DNA of 64,000 bases from Curtobacterium sp. VKM Ac-2865 (GCF_015350905.1 NZ_JADKRZ010000002.1:620001-684000), one strand, 5' to 3'; positions 8,391-16,462 are shown, counted from the first letter of the stretch. A program made the numbers and translations. The notes: generated from the sequence alone by a model not told the origin.

Positions 8391-8408
8391 CCAGAACGAG
8401 CAGATCGC

Positions 8409-8426
8409 ACCGTCCGGTCGGACGGT
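8409..8426 (+). repeat. Palindrome abutting a -35 box
   Basis: ACCGTCC and GGACGGT flank a GGTC loop directly upstream of, and touching, the TTGACA at 8426. It could be the upp terminator hairpin or an operator. A near-identical palindrome (ACCGTC, TG, GACGGT) lies at 18576-18589 in another promoter. Confidence 0.5.
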
Positions 8427-8455
8427 TGACAGCGGCTTGGTATACCGCTGATACT
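8426..8455 (+). promoter_or_regulatory. Strong sigma-70-type promoter with an operator-like palindrome
   Basis: A perfect TTGACA (8426-8431) is followed 18 nt later by GATACT (8450-8455). The spacer holds AGCGG...CCGCT (8431-8449) around the perfect palindrome GGTATACC (8439-8446). The start codon of a 39-codon ORF lies 7 nt beyond the -10 box. Confidence 0.65.
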
Positions 8456-8462
8456 CGAGTCC

Positions 8463-8582
8463 ATGACTGCACTCGTGTCCACCCGCGTCCTCTCCGAGGC
8501 GTGCTCCTCCACAGGGGCAGTGGGGACGACCGGCACGATGATGCCTGCGACGGCGGTCATGCGTTGTCGAATGTGTGCCTGA
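8463..8582 (+). CDS. Candidate leaderless small ORF, possible leader peptide
   Basis: This 39-residue reading frame starts MTALVSTRVLSEACSS and ends MRCRMCA. Its ATG sits 7 nt after the -10 box of the best-scoring promoter in the window, so it would be translated from a leaderless mRNA. The tail is rich in Cys, Met and Arg, which suggests an attenuator peptide. The next gene, a winged-helix regulator, starts 254 nt downstream; between them lie short inverted repeats (for example GGCGTCC and GGACGCC near 8740-8765). I do not recognise a family. It could also be a chance frame over a long 5' leader. Confidence 0.4.
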   Translation: MTALVSTRVLSEACSSTGAVGTTGTMMPATAVMRCRMCA

Positions 8583-8836
8583 CCGGTACCCGTTCCAGCC
8601 GGATCCCCAGCGACACCACCCCCGTCGCGAGCGTGTGATCCCCGGGTGACGACCACCGACGACGCGACACGTCCCGTCTCGAGGTCGTCCCCCTGCATCC
8701 CCGGTCAGCCCCGGTCCGCACGAGGACCGCTGGGCCCCTCGGCGTCCGGCCCCTCGGGTGGACGCCGCCGGGACGACGCATTCGACATCGGCCGCACTGC
8801 GGGAGCAGTCGCGGCCACACCGCACGGAGAACCGCC
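8583..8836 (+). other. Leader region before the winged-helix regulator
   Basis: This completes the 446-nt gap between upp and the regulator. It holds no convincing ORF after the small one at 8463-8582. It has GTCGCG...CGCGAC and GGCGTCC...GGACGCC inverted repeats that could form attenuator stems, and GGAGA (8826-8830) as ribosome binding site for the ATG at 8837. Confidence 0.4.
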
Positions 8837-9604
8837 ATGTCGCTCACCATCGCCCAGCCCCGGACCACCCCCCACGCCGCCGCACCGGCCCCGGTCGACC
8901 TCGGCCCGGTGACGCCGATCCGCCCCCGGCGCGCCGCGGTCCAGCCGGAGCGCACGACCATCCCGACGAGCCCCGTGGTCGCCCCGCAGCGGAACCGCGC
9001 CCTGCCCGAGGGCACCGAGGCACGTGGCTTCGCGCTCTACGTGGGCATCGACGAGGAGAAGGCCGCCGCCGCGGGCACCACCCTCGCGGCCGTCGTCGAG
9101 CAGCTCAAGGCCCTCACCGCCCAGCTGGTCCCGACCGCGGAGACCTACGCCGCCGTGGCCGTCGCCGCCGAGCACTCCGGAGGACGTGACGTCGACGTCG
9201 TCCGACTCGCCCTGCAGGACCGGTCGGCCGTCGCCGCACGGAAGCAGGCCGAGAAGCCCGAGCCCGAGGAGACCGGCGTCGTCATCGACATCTCCCGGAA
9301 GCGCGTCACCCTCGACGGCGAAGCCGCTCCCCTGACGTTCAAGGAGTTCGAGCTGCTGCAGTTCCTCGTGCTCCGCGAGGGCCGGACCGTCGACCGCTCG
9401 GCCATCATCGAGGGCCTGTGGTCCGACGGCGAGGACGAGACCCCGAACGAGCGCACGATCGACGTGCACGTCCGCCGTCTCCGCTCCAAGCTCGGCGCGT
9501 TCGAGGAGATCGTCCGCACCGTCCGCGGCGTGGGCTACCGCTTCGACCGCCACGCCGACGTCGCCGTCCGCTACGCCTCCACCCCGTCGCCCGACCTGTT
9601 CTGA
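8837..9604 (+). CDS. Winged-helix (OmpR/PhoB-type) transcriptional regulator without a receiver domain
   Basis: A 255-residue regulator. Residues 1-55 are a Pro/Ala-rich tail; residues 60-135 (GFALYVGIDEEKAAAAG onward) form a small domain that is not a recognisable phosphoreceiver; residues 150-240 are an OmpR/PhoB DNA-binding domain with LTFKEFELLQFLVLREG, ERTIDVHVRRLRSKLG and the wing VRGVGYRF. With no Asp phosphorylation site it probably answers to a ligand or works constitutively, as do other orphan winged-helix regulators of Microbacteriaceae. The start follows GGAGA. The upstream promoter has an operator-like palindrome, so autoregulation is possible. Confidence 0.85.
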   Translation: MSLTIAQPRTTPHAAAPAPVDLGPVTPIRPRRAAVQPERTTIPTSPVVAPQRNRALPEGTEARGFALYVGIDEEKAAAAGTTLAAVVEQLKALTAQLVPTAETYAAVAVAAEHSGGRDVDVVRLALQDRSAVAARKQAEKPEPEETGVVIDISRKRVTLDGEAAPLTFKEFELLQFLVLREGRTVDRSAIIEGLWSDGEDETPNERTIDVHVRRLRSKLGAFEEIVRTVRGVGYRFDRHADVAVRYASTPSPDLF

Positions 9605-9713
9605 GCGCGCGTCGGTCCGCGCGGGCCGTCCCCCACGGGGCTCCCGGGGAACTCGCAGGCAACGGAGCAGATTGCCGCTGGCGCCCGTTACCCCTTCGTT
9701 ATACAGTCGGTTC
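9605..9713 (+). other. Intergenic stretch with the promoter of a candidate small RNA
   Basis: The gap between the winged-helix gene and the MarR gene (9605-9918) has no convincing ORF. Local GC drops from about 9690 on. TTATAC/TACAGT at 9699-9707 resembles a -10 box, while no good -35 is visible. Confidence 0.4.
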
Positions 9714-9811
9714 TGCAGTCGTTGTTTGCTGTGGCAGCGGCTGTGGAATGTGATTGCAGGACACTCTTGGTGCAAGGGAGAAGGCCGGTCGTCCCCTGGA
9801 CGACCGGCCTT
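9714..9811 (+). ncRNA. Candidate small RNA ending in a strong terminator
   Basis: About 100 nt with lower GC than its surroundings. CTGCAGTC (9713-9720) pairs with GATTGCAG (9752-9759) around an inner GCTG/CAGC stem (728-738), and a terminator-like hairpin closes the element: AAGGCCGGTCGTCC (9781-9794), CCT loop, GGACGACCGGCCTT (9798-9811). A -10-like TACAGT at 9702-9707 sits just upstream. It could instead be the 3' UTR and terminator of the winged-helix gene. I cannot match it to a known RNA family. Confidence 0.45.
9781..9811 (+). terminator. Terminator hairpin upstream of the MarR operon
   Basis: Perfect 14-nt arms with a 3-nt loop, followed by TCGTCCGTTCC. It ends either the candidate small RNA or the upstream regulator transcript. 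Confidence 0.8.
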
Positions 9812-9918
9812 CGTCCGTTCCCCGGCCCGCCCTGCCGACGGACCATGGTCGGCGTGGCCGGCCAGTGTCCGATGCCGTCGGTAGTGTGGTGAGCCACCCG
9901 ACCGAGAGGACCGCGACC

Positions 9919-10491
9919 GTGGACGACAAGGCGCTCGTGGACGAGCCGACACTCCTGGACGCCAGGACGCTCGGGCACGACAGGACCGTCGTCCCGGACC
10001 CCACCCGCAGCGAGAAGGCCGTCGCCGTCTCCGCATGGGAAGCCCTCTTCCGGGCGCAGGTCTCGGTCATGCGGAACCTCAACAGCGAGTTCCCGGGGGA
10101 CGAGATCTCGTTCAACGAGTACGACGTGTGCTTCAACCTCTCCACGCAGCCGGGCCGACGGTGCCGGATGCGCGACCTCACCGGGCACCTCCTCCTGACG
10201 CAGCCGAGCGTCAGCCGCCTGGTCGACCGGCTCACCACCCGCGGCATCGTCGAGAAGCAGCCGGACCCCACCGATGCCCGTGGTGTCATCGTCGCGCTGA
10301 CGCCGCACGGGTTCGACGTCTACCGCGCCGTCGCCGTGCAGCACGCCACCAGCATCGCCGAGCAGCTCAGCGCCGGCCTCGACGACACCGAGCTCCGGAC
10401 GCTCACCGACCTCTGCACGAAGCTCCGCGTGGCCACCGGGGAGCTCCCGGCCGCACGACGCGGCGCCACGACCGACTCGGCCTCCGCATGA
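9919..10491 (+). CDS. MarR-family transcriptional regulator
   Basis: A 190-residue regulator with an unusually long N-terminal extension (about 45 residues) before the MarR winged helix. The recognition region is RMRDLTGHLLLTQPSVSRLV, followed by the typical wing DPTDARGVIVALTPHG. The GTG at 9919 is preferred because GAGAGGA lies 8 nt upstream and a TAGTGT box sits at 9882-9887. Its stop overlaps the photolyase start in ATGA, so the two are translationally coupled. MarR control of a photolyase operon is inferred from this coupling; the ligand is unknown. Confidence 0.9.
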   Translation: MDDKALVDEPTLLDARTLGHDRTVVPDPTRSEKAVAVSAWEALFRAQVSVMRNLNSEFPGDEISFNEYDVCFNLSTQPGRRCRMRDLTGHLLLTQPSVSRLVDRLTTRGIVEKQPDPTDARGVIVALTPHGFDVYRAVAVQHATSIAEQLSAGLDDTELRTLTDLCTKLRVATGELPAARRGATTDSASA

Positions 10492-11837
10492 CCGGCGCAC
10501 TGGTCTGGCTGCGGGACGACCTGCGGCTCGCCGACAACCCGGCCCTCCGCGCGGGCATGGAACACGGCGGCGACCTGACCGTCGTCTACGTGCTGGACGA
10601 CGAGAGCGCCGGCATCCGCCCGCTCGGCGCAGCTGCACGCTGGTGGCTGCACCACTCGCTCGCCTCGCTCGACGCCGACCTGCGCCAGCGCGGCTCGCGG
10701 CTCGTCCTGCGCCGCGGTGCCGCAGCCGACGTCATCGACCAGCTCGTCGCGGACACCGGCGCCGACGGCGTCTTCTGGAACCGCCGCTACGGCCCGGTCG
10801 AGCGCGACATCGACGCCGGCATCAAGGCATCCCTGACCGACCGCGGCATCGAGGCCCACAGCTTCGCGGCCGCCCTGCTCTGGGAGCCCTGGACGGTCCG
10901 GACCGGGCAGGGCGAGCCGTACAAGGTCTTCACGCCGTTCTGGCGCGCGGCCCAGACGCTTCCCGAACCCCGGCACCCCCTCCCGAAGCCTCGCGAGCTG
11001 CCCGCCGCGTCCGACGCCGCCGGTGACGACCTCGACGACTGGGCCCTGCTGCCGACCGCGCCGGACTGGGCCGGAGGACTCCGTGACGCCTGGGACCCGG
11101 GTGAGCGGGGCGCGGCGAAGCTCCTCGAGGACTTCGTCGACAACGCGCTCGAGGACTACGACCAGCGCGACGAACCCGCGATGGCCGCGACGAGCGACCT
11201 CTCCCCGCACCTGCGCTGGGGCGAGATCAGCCCGTACCAGGTCTGGCACCGACTGCACGGCCGACTCGAGCCGCACCAGCGACAGCAGGCACCGGCGTTC
11301 CTCCGGCAGCTCGCGTGGCGCGAGTTCAACTGGAACGAGTACTTCCACTGCGAGCAGCTCGCCACCGTCAACGTCCGTCGGGAGTTCGACGCCTTCCCGT
11401 GGCGCGATGCGTCCGAGGACGAACTGCAGCGCTGGTACCAGGGTCGGACGGGCTTCGACCTGGTCGACGCCGGCATGCGGGAGCTCTGGAGCTCCGGCGC
11501 GATGCGCAACCGGGTCCGCCTGGCCACGGCGAGCTTCCTCGTGAAGAACCTGCTCGTGGACTGGCGCATCGGCGAGCAGTGGTTCTGGGACACCCTCGTC
11601 GACGCCGACCCGGCGAACAACGCCGGCAACTGGCAGTGGGTCGCCGGGTCCGGGTTCGACGCGGCACCGTACTTCCGCGTGTTCAACCCCGACCGGCAGC
11701 TCGAGCGGTTCGACAAGCACCGCGAGTACGTGCGGCACTGGGTGCCGGCGGACGAGGAACGCCCGGAGCCGATGGTGGACCTCAAGGAGACCCGGCAGCG
11801 AGCCCTCGACGCCTACGACCAGATGCGTCGGTCGTGA
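10488..11837 (+). CDS. phr: Deoxyribodipyrimidine photolyase (class I CPD photolyase)
   Basis: A 449-residue flavoprotein that uses blue light to split cyclobutane pyrimidine dimers. The N-terminal antenna domain starts GALVWLRDDLRLADNPAL; the FAD domain has WREFNWNEYFH, MRNRVRLATASFLVKNLL, DPANNAGNWQWVAGSG and APYFRVFNPDRQ, all hallmarks of class I photolyases. The Asn/Trp-rich NWQW segment supports photolyase rather than cryptochrome. It is coupled by ATGA to the MarR gene upstream and by GTGA to the serine hydrolase downstream. Confidence 0.94.
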   Translation: MTGALVWLRDDLRLADNPALRAGMEHGGDLTVVYVLDDESAGIRPLGAAARWWLHHSLASLDADLRQRGSRLVLRRGAAADVIDQLVADTGADGVFWNRRYGPVERDIDAGIKASLTDRGIEAHSFAAALLWEPWTVRTGQGEPYKVFTPFWRAAQTLPEPRHPLPKPRELPAASDAAGDDLDDWALLPTAPDWAGGLRDAWDPGERGAAKLLEDFVDNALEDYDQRDEPAMAATSDLSPHLRWGEISPYQVWHRLHGRLEPHQRQQAPAFLRQLAWREFNWNEYFHCEQLATVNVRREFDAFPWRDASEDELQRWYQGRTGFDLVDAGMRELWSSGAMRNRVRLATASFLVKNLLVDWRIGEQWFWDTLVDADPANNAGNWQWVAGSGFDAAPYFRVFNPDRQLERFDKHREYVRHWVPADEERPEPMVDLKETRQRALDAYDQMRRS

Positions 11838-13339
11838 CCCCGGACCACAGGGCGGCACCCGAGGACACCCCGGCGTCCGAGGCACCCGCGAACGCCCCGG
11901 CGTCGGTCGACCCCGCCGTGCTCCGGCAGGTGGACGACCTGTTCCGCGAACGGATCGAGCGCGGCACCGCCCCGAGCTCGGTCTGGGGCGTGTTCGACGC
12001 CGACGGACTCGTCGCGTCGGGTGGGCACGGCGACCGCGGTGACGGTCGGGCTCCTGACGCCGACACGGTCTACCGCATCGCGTCGTGCACGAAGAGCGTC
12101 ACCGCGGCCACGCTGCTCTCCCTGGTCGCCGAGGGCCTGGTGTCACTCGACGCCCCGGTCGCCGAGTTCGTGCCGGCGTTCGCCGAGGTCGTGCTGCCGA
12201 CACCGGACTCCCCCGTGCCGACGCTGCGGATGCTCCTGACCATGTCGGCCGGGTTCCCGACCGACGACCCGTGGGGTGACCGTCAGGAGTCCATCTCCGA
12301 CGACGAGCTCGACGACGTCCTACGCGCCGGGCTCCTCTTCGACTCGGTGCCGGGCACCGCCTTCGCGTACTCCAACCTCGGCTACGCCCTGCTCGGGCGC
12401 GCGGTCTCCGTCGTCGCCGGTCGCCCGTTCACCGAGGTCGCCAGCGACGTGGTGCTCCGACCGCTCGGCCTCGACGACACCGTGTTCGCCGAGCAGGACG
12501 CCCGCGGGTACGTCGTGACCGGTGTCCGCCCGCACCAGGGTGACTTCGAACCCCTCCCGCTGACCGGGCCGGGCGCCTTCTCGCCCATCGGCGGCCTGTA
12601 CTCCACCGTGGCGGACCTGTCCCGGTGGGCTCGGCACCTCTCGTCGGCCTTCGCGCCGATCCGACGGCCGGGCACAGCGGCCCAGGACGGCCCGGTCTCC
12701 GCCGCCGACCGACGGCTCATGCAGCAGGCCATGCGGCACGTCCCGCGCACGGGCCTCCCCGGCGCCAGGCGTCCGGTCGGGTACGGCTTCGGGCTGTTCG
12801 TCGAGCAGGACGACGACCACGGCGTGATCGCGTCGCACTCGGGCGGATACCCGGGGTTCTCGGCGCACATGCGGTGGTCGGTGCAGGACGGCCTCGGCGT
12901 CGTGGCCTTCGAGAACGCCACGCAGGCGAAGGTCTCGATCGCAGCCGAGACGGCCCACGACCTGCTGCTGGCGGCCACGAGCGGGACGACCCCGCCGACG
13001 CCCACGGTCCTCCCCGAGACCCGTGCCGCGCAGGCAGCCGTGTCCCGGCTCCTGACGGCCTGGGACGATGACCTCGCCGACACGATCTGCACGCCGAACG
13101 TCGCCATGGACGTGCCGTACGACCGCCGTCGGCAGGCGCTCGCGGCCGCGGTCACCCAGGTGGGCGCCGACCTGGCGGCTTCCCCGGTGCAGGAGCGGTC
13201 GAACACGCCGACGCACCTCCGCTGGTGGCTGCCCGGCACCGCGGGTCGGCTGCGCGTGGAGATCCGCCTGGCACCACTGGCCGCTGGACGTGTCCAGACG
13301 CTGACCGTCACCGCCGAACCGACCGAACAGCAGGCCTGA
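11834..13339 (+). CDS. Serine hydrolase of the class C beta-lactamase / DD-peptidase family
   Basis: A 501-residue protein with a beta-lactamase fold. The catalytic SxxK motif is SCTK in YRIASCTKSVTAATLL; the Y-x-N motif is YSN in FAYSNLGYALLG; an HSGGYPGFSAH segment supplies the third element. There is no signal peptide, so it is probably cytoplasmic, which is common for esterase-like members. A C-terminal domain of about 120 residues follows the core. Its GTG start overlaps the photolyase stop, making it the third gene of a MarR-phr unit. The substrate is unknown; a true beta-lactamase is unlikely. Confidence 0.85.
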   Translation: MTPDHRAAPEDTPASEAPANAPASVDPAVLRQVDDLFRERIERGTAPSSVWGVFDADGLVASGGHGDRGDGRAPDADTVYRIASCTKSVTAATLLSLVAEGLVSLDAPVAEFVPAFAEVVLPTPDSPVPTLRMLLTMSAGFPTDDPWGDRQESISDDELDDVLRAGLLFDSVPGTAFAYSNLGYALLGRAVSVVAGRPFTEVASDVVLRPLGLDDTVFAEQDARGYVVTGVRPHQGDFEPLPLTGPGAFSPIGGLYSTVADLSRWARHLSSAFAPIRRPGTAAQDGPVSAADRRLMQQAMRHVPRTGLPGARRPVGYGFGLFVEQDDDHGVIASHSGGYPGFSAHMRWSVQDGLGVVAFENATQAKVSIAAETAHDLLLAATSGTTPPTPTVLPETRAAQAAVSRLLTAWDDDLADTICTPNVAMDVPYDRRRQALAAAVTQVGADLAASPVQERSNTPTHLRWWLPGTAGRLRVEIRLAPLAAGRVQTLTVTAEPTEQQA

Positions 13340-13354
13340 CGACCTCGTCGTCAG
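13336..13354. terminator. Short bidirectional hairpin containing both convergent stop codons
   Basis: CTGACGAC, CTC, GTCGTCAG. The TGA of the serine hydrolase and the TGA of the minus-strand kinase both lie in the stem. A hairpin with identical arms and a CTG loop occurs at 35236-35254 between another convergent pair. Confidence 0.6.
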
Positions 13355-14325
13355 ACCGGCGGCCGCCCGCCGACGAAGCCGAGCGCACGAGCCGCGACCC
13401 GGGTGCCCTCGCGGGTGGCCGCCCCGACCCGGACGGCGTCGGTCGCCCACGCGCGGAGGAACCCGGCCGCGAAGGCGTCCCCCGCGCCGATCGTGTCGAC
13501 CACGGTGGCCGGTGTCGCCGGCACGGGCTGCGGGGTGCGCCCGGGTCGGGCCATGAGCACGCCCGCGGGGCCGAGCGTGACGAGGACGAGCGGCACGTGC
13601 TGGGCGAGCTCGGCGGCTGCCTCGACGACGTCGGACGCCCCGGTGAGCGCGAGGGCCTCGTCCTGTCCGGGCATCAGGACGTCCACGCCGGCGATCGCCG
13701 CCAGGAAGGCCGCACCCCCGATCGACCGGACGACGGCGACGGACGAGGGGTCGAGCGCCACGCGGGCCGTGCCGGACCGGGCCCGGGCGACGAGCGCCGC
13801 GATCCGCTCCGTCCCGCCGGACCCGAGCATCGCGGCACCGGTGAGGTGGACGACGTCGGCGCGCTGCACGAGGTCGAGCGGCACGTCGTCGGCACCGAGG
13901 AGCGCGCTGGCCCCGCCGTCGGACATCGACGTCCGGCCGACACCGCTCCGGACGGACACCACGGCGCCCGTCGAGGTCCTGGAGTCGTACCCGATCCGCG
14001 CGCGGACGCCGGCGTCCTCGAGCGCGCGCTCGTGGCGGTAGACGTCGTCGACGCCGACACGCCCGACCAGGTCCACCTCGGCGCCGAGCCACCCGAGCCA
14101 CGTCGCTGCGGCACCCGCAGCTCCGGCAGGACGGTGGCGGATCACGGCGGCGGGGTCGTGGTCGCCGGTGGTCCGGGCACTCGTCTGCACGAGCACGCCG
14201 TCGAGGACGTCCCCGACGACCAGGAAGCGTTTCCCGGCGCCACGACGTCGGCCGCCGACGGACCGCCCGTGACCGGGCGCTGCGGCGCTGAGGGGCGGCA
14301 CGGGGCGTTCGGGAGGCAGGGTCAT
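13351..14325 (-). CDS. PfkB-family carbohydrate kinase
   Basis: A 324-residue ribokinase-fold sugar or nucleoside kinase. The N-terminal strand KRFLVVGDVLDGVLV precedes an Ala/Gly-rich substrate region GAAGAAATWLGWLGAEV, and the PfkB signature with the catalytic Asp is DTIGAGDAFAAGF near residue 285. A proline- and glycine-rich leader of about 30 residues precedes the domain. The ATG at 14325 follows GGAGG by 2 nt; a start at 14361 is in frame but lacks a binding site. No neighbouring pathway gene identifies the substrate. It diverges from a TetR gene. Confidence 0.87.
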   Translation of the reverse strand: MTLPPERPVPPLSAAAPGHGRSVGGRRRGAGKRFLVVGDVLDGVLVQTSARTTGDHDPAAVIRHRPAGAAGAAATWLGWLGAEVDLVGRVGVDDVYRHERALEDAGVRARIGYDSRTSTGAVVSVRSGVGRTSMSDGGASALLGADDVPLDLVQRADVVHLTGAAMLGSGGTERIAALVARARSGTARVALDPSSVAVVRSIGGAAFLAAIAGVDVLMPGQDEALALTGASDVVEAAAELAQHVPLVLVTLGPAGVLMARPGRTPQPVPATPATVVDTIGAGDAFAAGFLRAWATDAVRVGAATREGTRVAARALGFVGGRPPV

Positions 14326-14446
14326 CACCTCCACGATACGTGAAGCCGAGAATTTCTCCACTTCCGTTCGTACAGGGTCACGGCCAGATGCCCAGCCAGG
14401 TCCCAGTCCGCGGCTCGCTCGCAGACCGGTACTGGAACATCACCGC

Positions 14447-14457
14447 TACCATGTGGT
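14447..14457 (+). promoter_or_regulatory. -10 box and palindrome upstream of the TetR gene
   Basis: TACCAT (14447-14452) overlaps ACCATGTGGT, a perfect 10-nt palindrome at 14448-14457. This is the sort of site an autorepressing TetR protein would use; the assignment is inference. Confidence 0.4.
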
Positions 14458-14506
14458 GTGGTCGTTTACCGGCGACCCGCCATCCACTGTCACCGCGGAG
14501 ACGCCC

Positions 14507-15082
14507 ATGCCTCGCAAGCCCGACCCGACCCTGAAGCCGGCGATCATCAGCAAAGTCGCGCAGCACCTGCAGGACACCAAGCTCGAGGACGTCTCGGTCC
14601 GCAGCCTCGGGCGCGTGCTCGGCACCAGCGCCTACCCGATCGTCTACCACTTCGGCTCCCGCGACGCCCTCGTCGACGCCGTCGTCGAACACCTGGCCGA
14701 TGCCACCGCCTGTCACACCCTCGACCCCGAGGCCGACCAGGACGCCCTCGCCGTGTACCTCGTCGCCGTCTTCGGTGGACTGGACGACCCGGAACGTGCC
14801 CTCGCAGCACGGTTGACCTTCGAGCTCGGGTCCGTGGAGTCGCTGTGCGGTCGGGACCGCGAACGGTCCGTGCACCGCGCGCAGATCGACGCCCTCGCCG
14901 CCTGGTGCTGCGCACACGGCCGCGGTGACGCCGAGGCGGCGCGCACCGCGCAGGGCGTGGTCCTCGCGGCCCGCGGCATCCAGTGGGGTGCAGTCGTCGA
15001 CCCGGAGCGCACCGACGCCGACGCAGCGCTCCGCGCCCTCGCCGCCGGCCTGGCGGCCCGCACCGCCGTCGCGACGGCCTGA
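14507..15082 (+). CDS. TetR-family transcriptional regulator
   Basis: A 191-residue regulator. The N-terminal helix-turn-helix spans about residues 10-55 and includes LEDVSVRSLGRVLGTSAYPI followed by VYHFGSRDALVDAVVEHL, the typical TetR recognition and linker helices. The C-terminal ligand domain is Ala-rich with a CCAHGRGDA segment. The ATG at 14507 follows GGAG by 7 nt. It converges with sodA across a 48-nt palindrome and diverges from the PfkB kinase; either that kinase or its own gene could be the target. Confidence 0.87.
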   Translation: MPRKPDPTLKPAIISKVAQHLQDTKLEDVSVRSLGRVLGTSAYPIVYHFGSRDALVDAVVEHLADATACHTLDPEADQDALAVYLVAVFGGLDDPERALAARLTFELGSVESLCGRDRERSVHRAQIDALAAWCCAHGRGDAEAARTAQGVVLAARGIQWGAVVDPERTDADAALRALAAGLAARTAVATA

Positions 15083-15100
15083 CCGTCCAGGTGCACCCCG

Positions 15101-15148
15101 GACGGACGGGAGGCCCGGTGCCAGCTGGCACCGGGCCTCCCGTCCGTC
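15101..15148. terminator. Perfect 48-nt palindrome, bidirectional terminator
   Basis: Two perfect 24-nt arms start GACGGACGGGAGGCCCGG and meet at CCAG/CTGG without a loop. It lies between the convergent TetR and sodA genes and belongs to the CGGGAGGC-type motif family described under findings. Confidence 0.8.
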
Positions 15149-15181
15149 GTCAGGTCACGATCGTGACCCGCCGTCGGTGTC

Positions 15182-15796
15182 TCAGAGCGTGACGAAGCTC
15201 TGCGACTTCGCGTTCGCGAAGCGCGCGGCGACGTTCTCCCAGTCGACGATGTTCCACACGGCCTTGACGTAGTCCGCCTTGACGTTGAGGTAGTCGAGGT
15301 AGAAGGCGTGCTCCCACATGTCGAGCATGAAGATCGGCACGACGCCGAGCGGCACGTTCGCCTGCTGGTCGAAGAGCTGGAACGTGGTCAGCTTCTGGCC
15401 GACGGTGTCCCAGGCAAGCACGGACCAGCCGGAGCCCTGGATGCCGTTCGCGACGGCGGCGAACTGCGCCTTGAACGTCTCGAAGGAACCGAAGAACTCG
15501 TCGATCGCCGCGGCGAGCTCGCCTTCGGGGACCTTGGTGTCCGGGCCGAGGTTGGTCCAGAAGATCGAGTGGTTCACGTGCCCACCGAGGTGGAACGCGA
15601 GGTCCTTCTCGAGCTTGTTCACGGCACCGAAGTTGCCCGACTCGCGGGCTTCGCCGAGCTGCTGCAGGGCGGTGTTCGCGCCGGTGACGTAGGCCTGGTG
15701 GTGCTTGTCGTGGTGCAGCTGCATGATCTTGCCGCTGATGTGCGGCTCGAGCGCGGCGTAGTCGTACGGCAGCTCCGGCAGGGTGTACTCAGCCAT
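15182..15796 (-). CDS. sodA: Superoxide dismutase (Mn/Fe type)
   Basis: A 204-residue cytoplasmic enzyme that dismutates superoxide. Metal ligands are visible: the first His in MQLHHDKHHQAYV, the second in HLGGHVNHSIFW, and Asp/His in FMLDMWEHAFYLDY. The Gly-Gln region near residue 145 (DQQANVPLG) is of the Mn-like type, but metal use cannot be fixed by eye. The start follows AAAGGAAC by 4 nt. It lies downstream of the flavin reductase on the same strand with a 44-nt gap, so co-transcription is possible. Confidence 0.96.
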   Translation of the reverse strand: MAEYTLPELPYDYAALEPHISGKIMQLHHDKHHQAYVTGANTALQQLGEARESGNFGAVNKLEKDLAFHLGGHVNHSIFWTNLGPDTKVPEGELAAAIDEFFGSFETFKAQFAAVANGIQGSGWSVLAWDTVGQKLTTFQLFDQQANVPLGVVPIFMLDMWEHAFYLDYLNVKADYVKAVWNIVDWENVAARFANAKSQSFVTL

Positions 15797-15840
15797 GTGA
15801 GTTCCTTTCGATCAGTGGTTGGCGGACGGTGCTCCGCAGC

Positions 15841-16365
15841 TCACGAGAGCCGGGAACGATCAGTGAGGGAGTGGAATTCCCGGTTGTGGTAGACCAGCGG
15901 CTCGCCGCGCTCGGACCCGAGCACGATGTCGAGCACCTCGGCGACGACGACGGTCGAGCTGCCGATCGGTGTGGTCGACAGGGGTCGGCACCGGAGCGCC
16001 GACGCCGCTGACGGCAGGTAGCGGTCACCCGAGGGCAGCGTGCCCCAGATCGGGTCGTCGGCCGCGGGGCTGCCGGTCGACGCGAACCGTCGGGCGAGGG
16101 CCACGCCGTGCGAGTCCATGAGGTGCACGACGAACAGCGGGGCGCCGAGGATCGTGCCGGCGGAGCCGGAGTTCGTGGAGAGGGAGAACACCAGGACGGG
16201 CGGGTCGATCGCCACGCTCGCGACGCTGGAGGCGGTCAGGCCGGTCGGGCCGTCCGGTCCCTCTGCGGTGATCACGGCGACGCCGGCAGGGTGACCACGG
16301 AACGCGGACTTGTAGGCGTCGGCGATGGTGGTCGGGACGGCGTCCGCGGGGGTGGCTTCGGGCAT
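15841..16365 (-). CDS. Flavin reductase-like FMN-binding protein
   Basis: A 174-residue split-barrel flavoprotein of the flavin reductase domain family, which reduces FMN/FAD with NAD(P)H for partner monooxygenases. Signature segments are YKSAFRGHPAGVAVITAEGP, GLTASSVASVAIDPPVLVFS (flavin phosphate binding) and FVVHLMDSHGVALARRFAS. The ATG at 16365 gives the usual N-terminus. A promoter with TTGACC about 17-19 nt before CATACG/TACGTT (minus strand, about 16428-16462) precedes it. No monooxygenase partner lies nearby. Confidence 0.87.
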   Translation of the reverse strand: MPEATPADAVPTTIADAYKSAFRGHPAGVAVITAEGPDGPTGLTASSVASVAIDPPVLVFSLSTNSGSAGTILGAPLFVVHLMDSHGVALARRFASTGSPAADDPIWGTLPSGDRYLPSAASALRCRPLSTTPIGSSTVVVAEVLDIVLGSERGEPLVYHNREFHSLTDRSRLS

Positions 16366-16427
16366 GGGAGTCGTCGTTCGTTCCTCGTTCGGGTGCGGTG
16401 TGGCCGTGGTCCTCGTGGCCAGGTCCC

Positions 16428-16462
16428 AACGTATGACCTGAACCCTGGTTGAGGTCAACGAT
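16428..16462 (-). promoter_or_regulatory. Promoter of the flavin reductase gene
   Basis: On the minus strand TTGACC is followed 17 nt later by CATACG, or 19 nt later by TACGTT. It lies about 60 nt upstream of the start codon. Confidence 0.5.

Noticed and set aside
9733-9892. A short plus-strand frame starting GTG through the candidate small RNA
   Set aside because: It reads through the perfect terminator hairpin and has no ribosome binding site or recognisable product.
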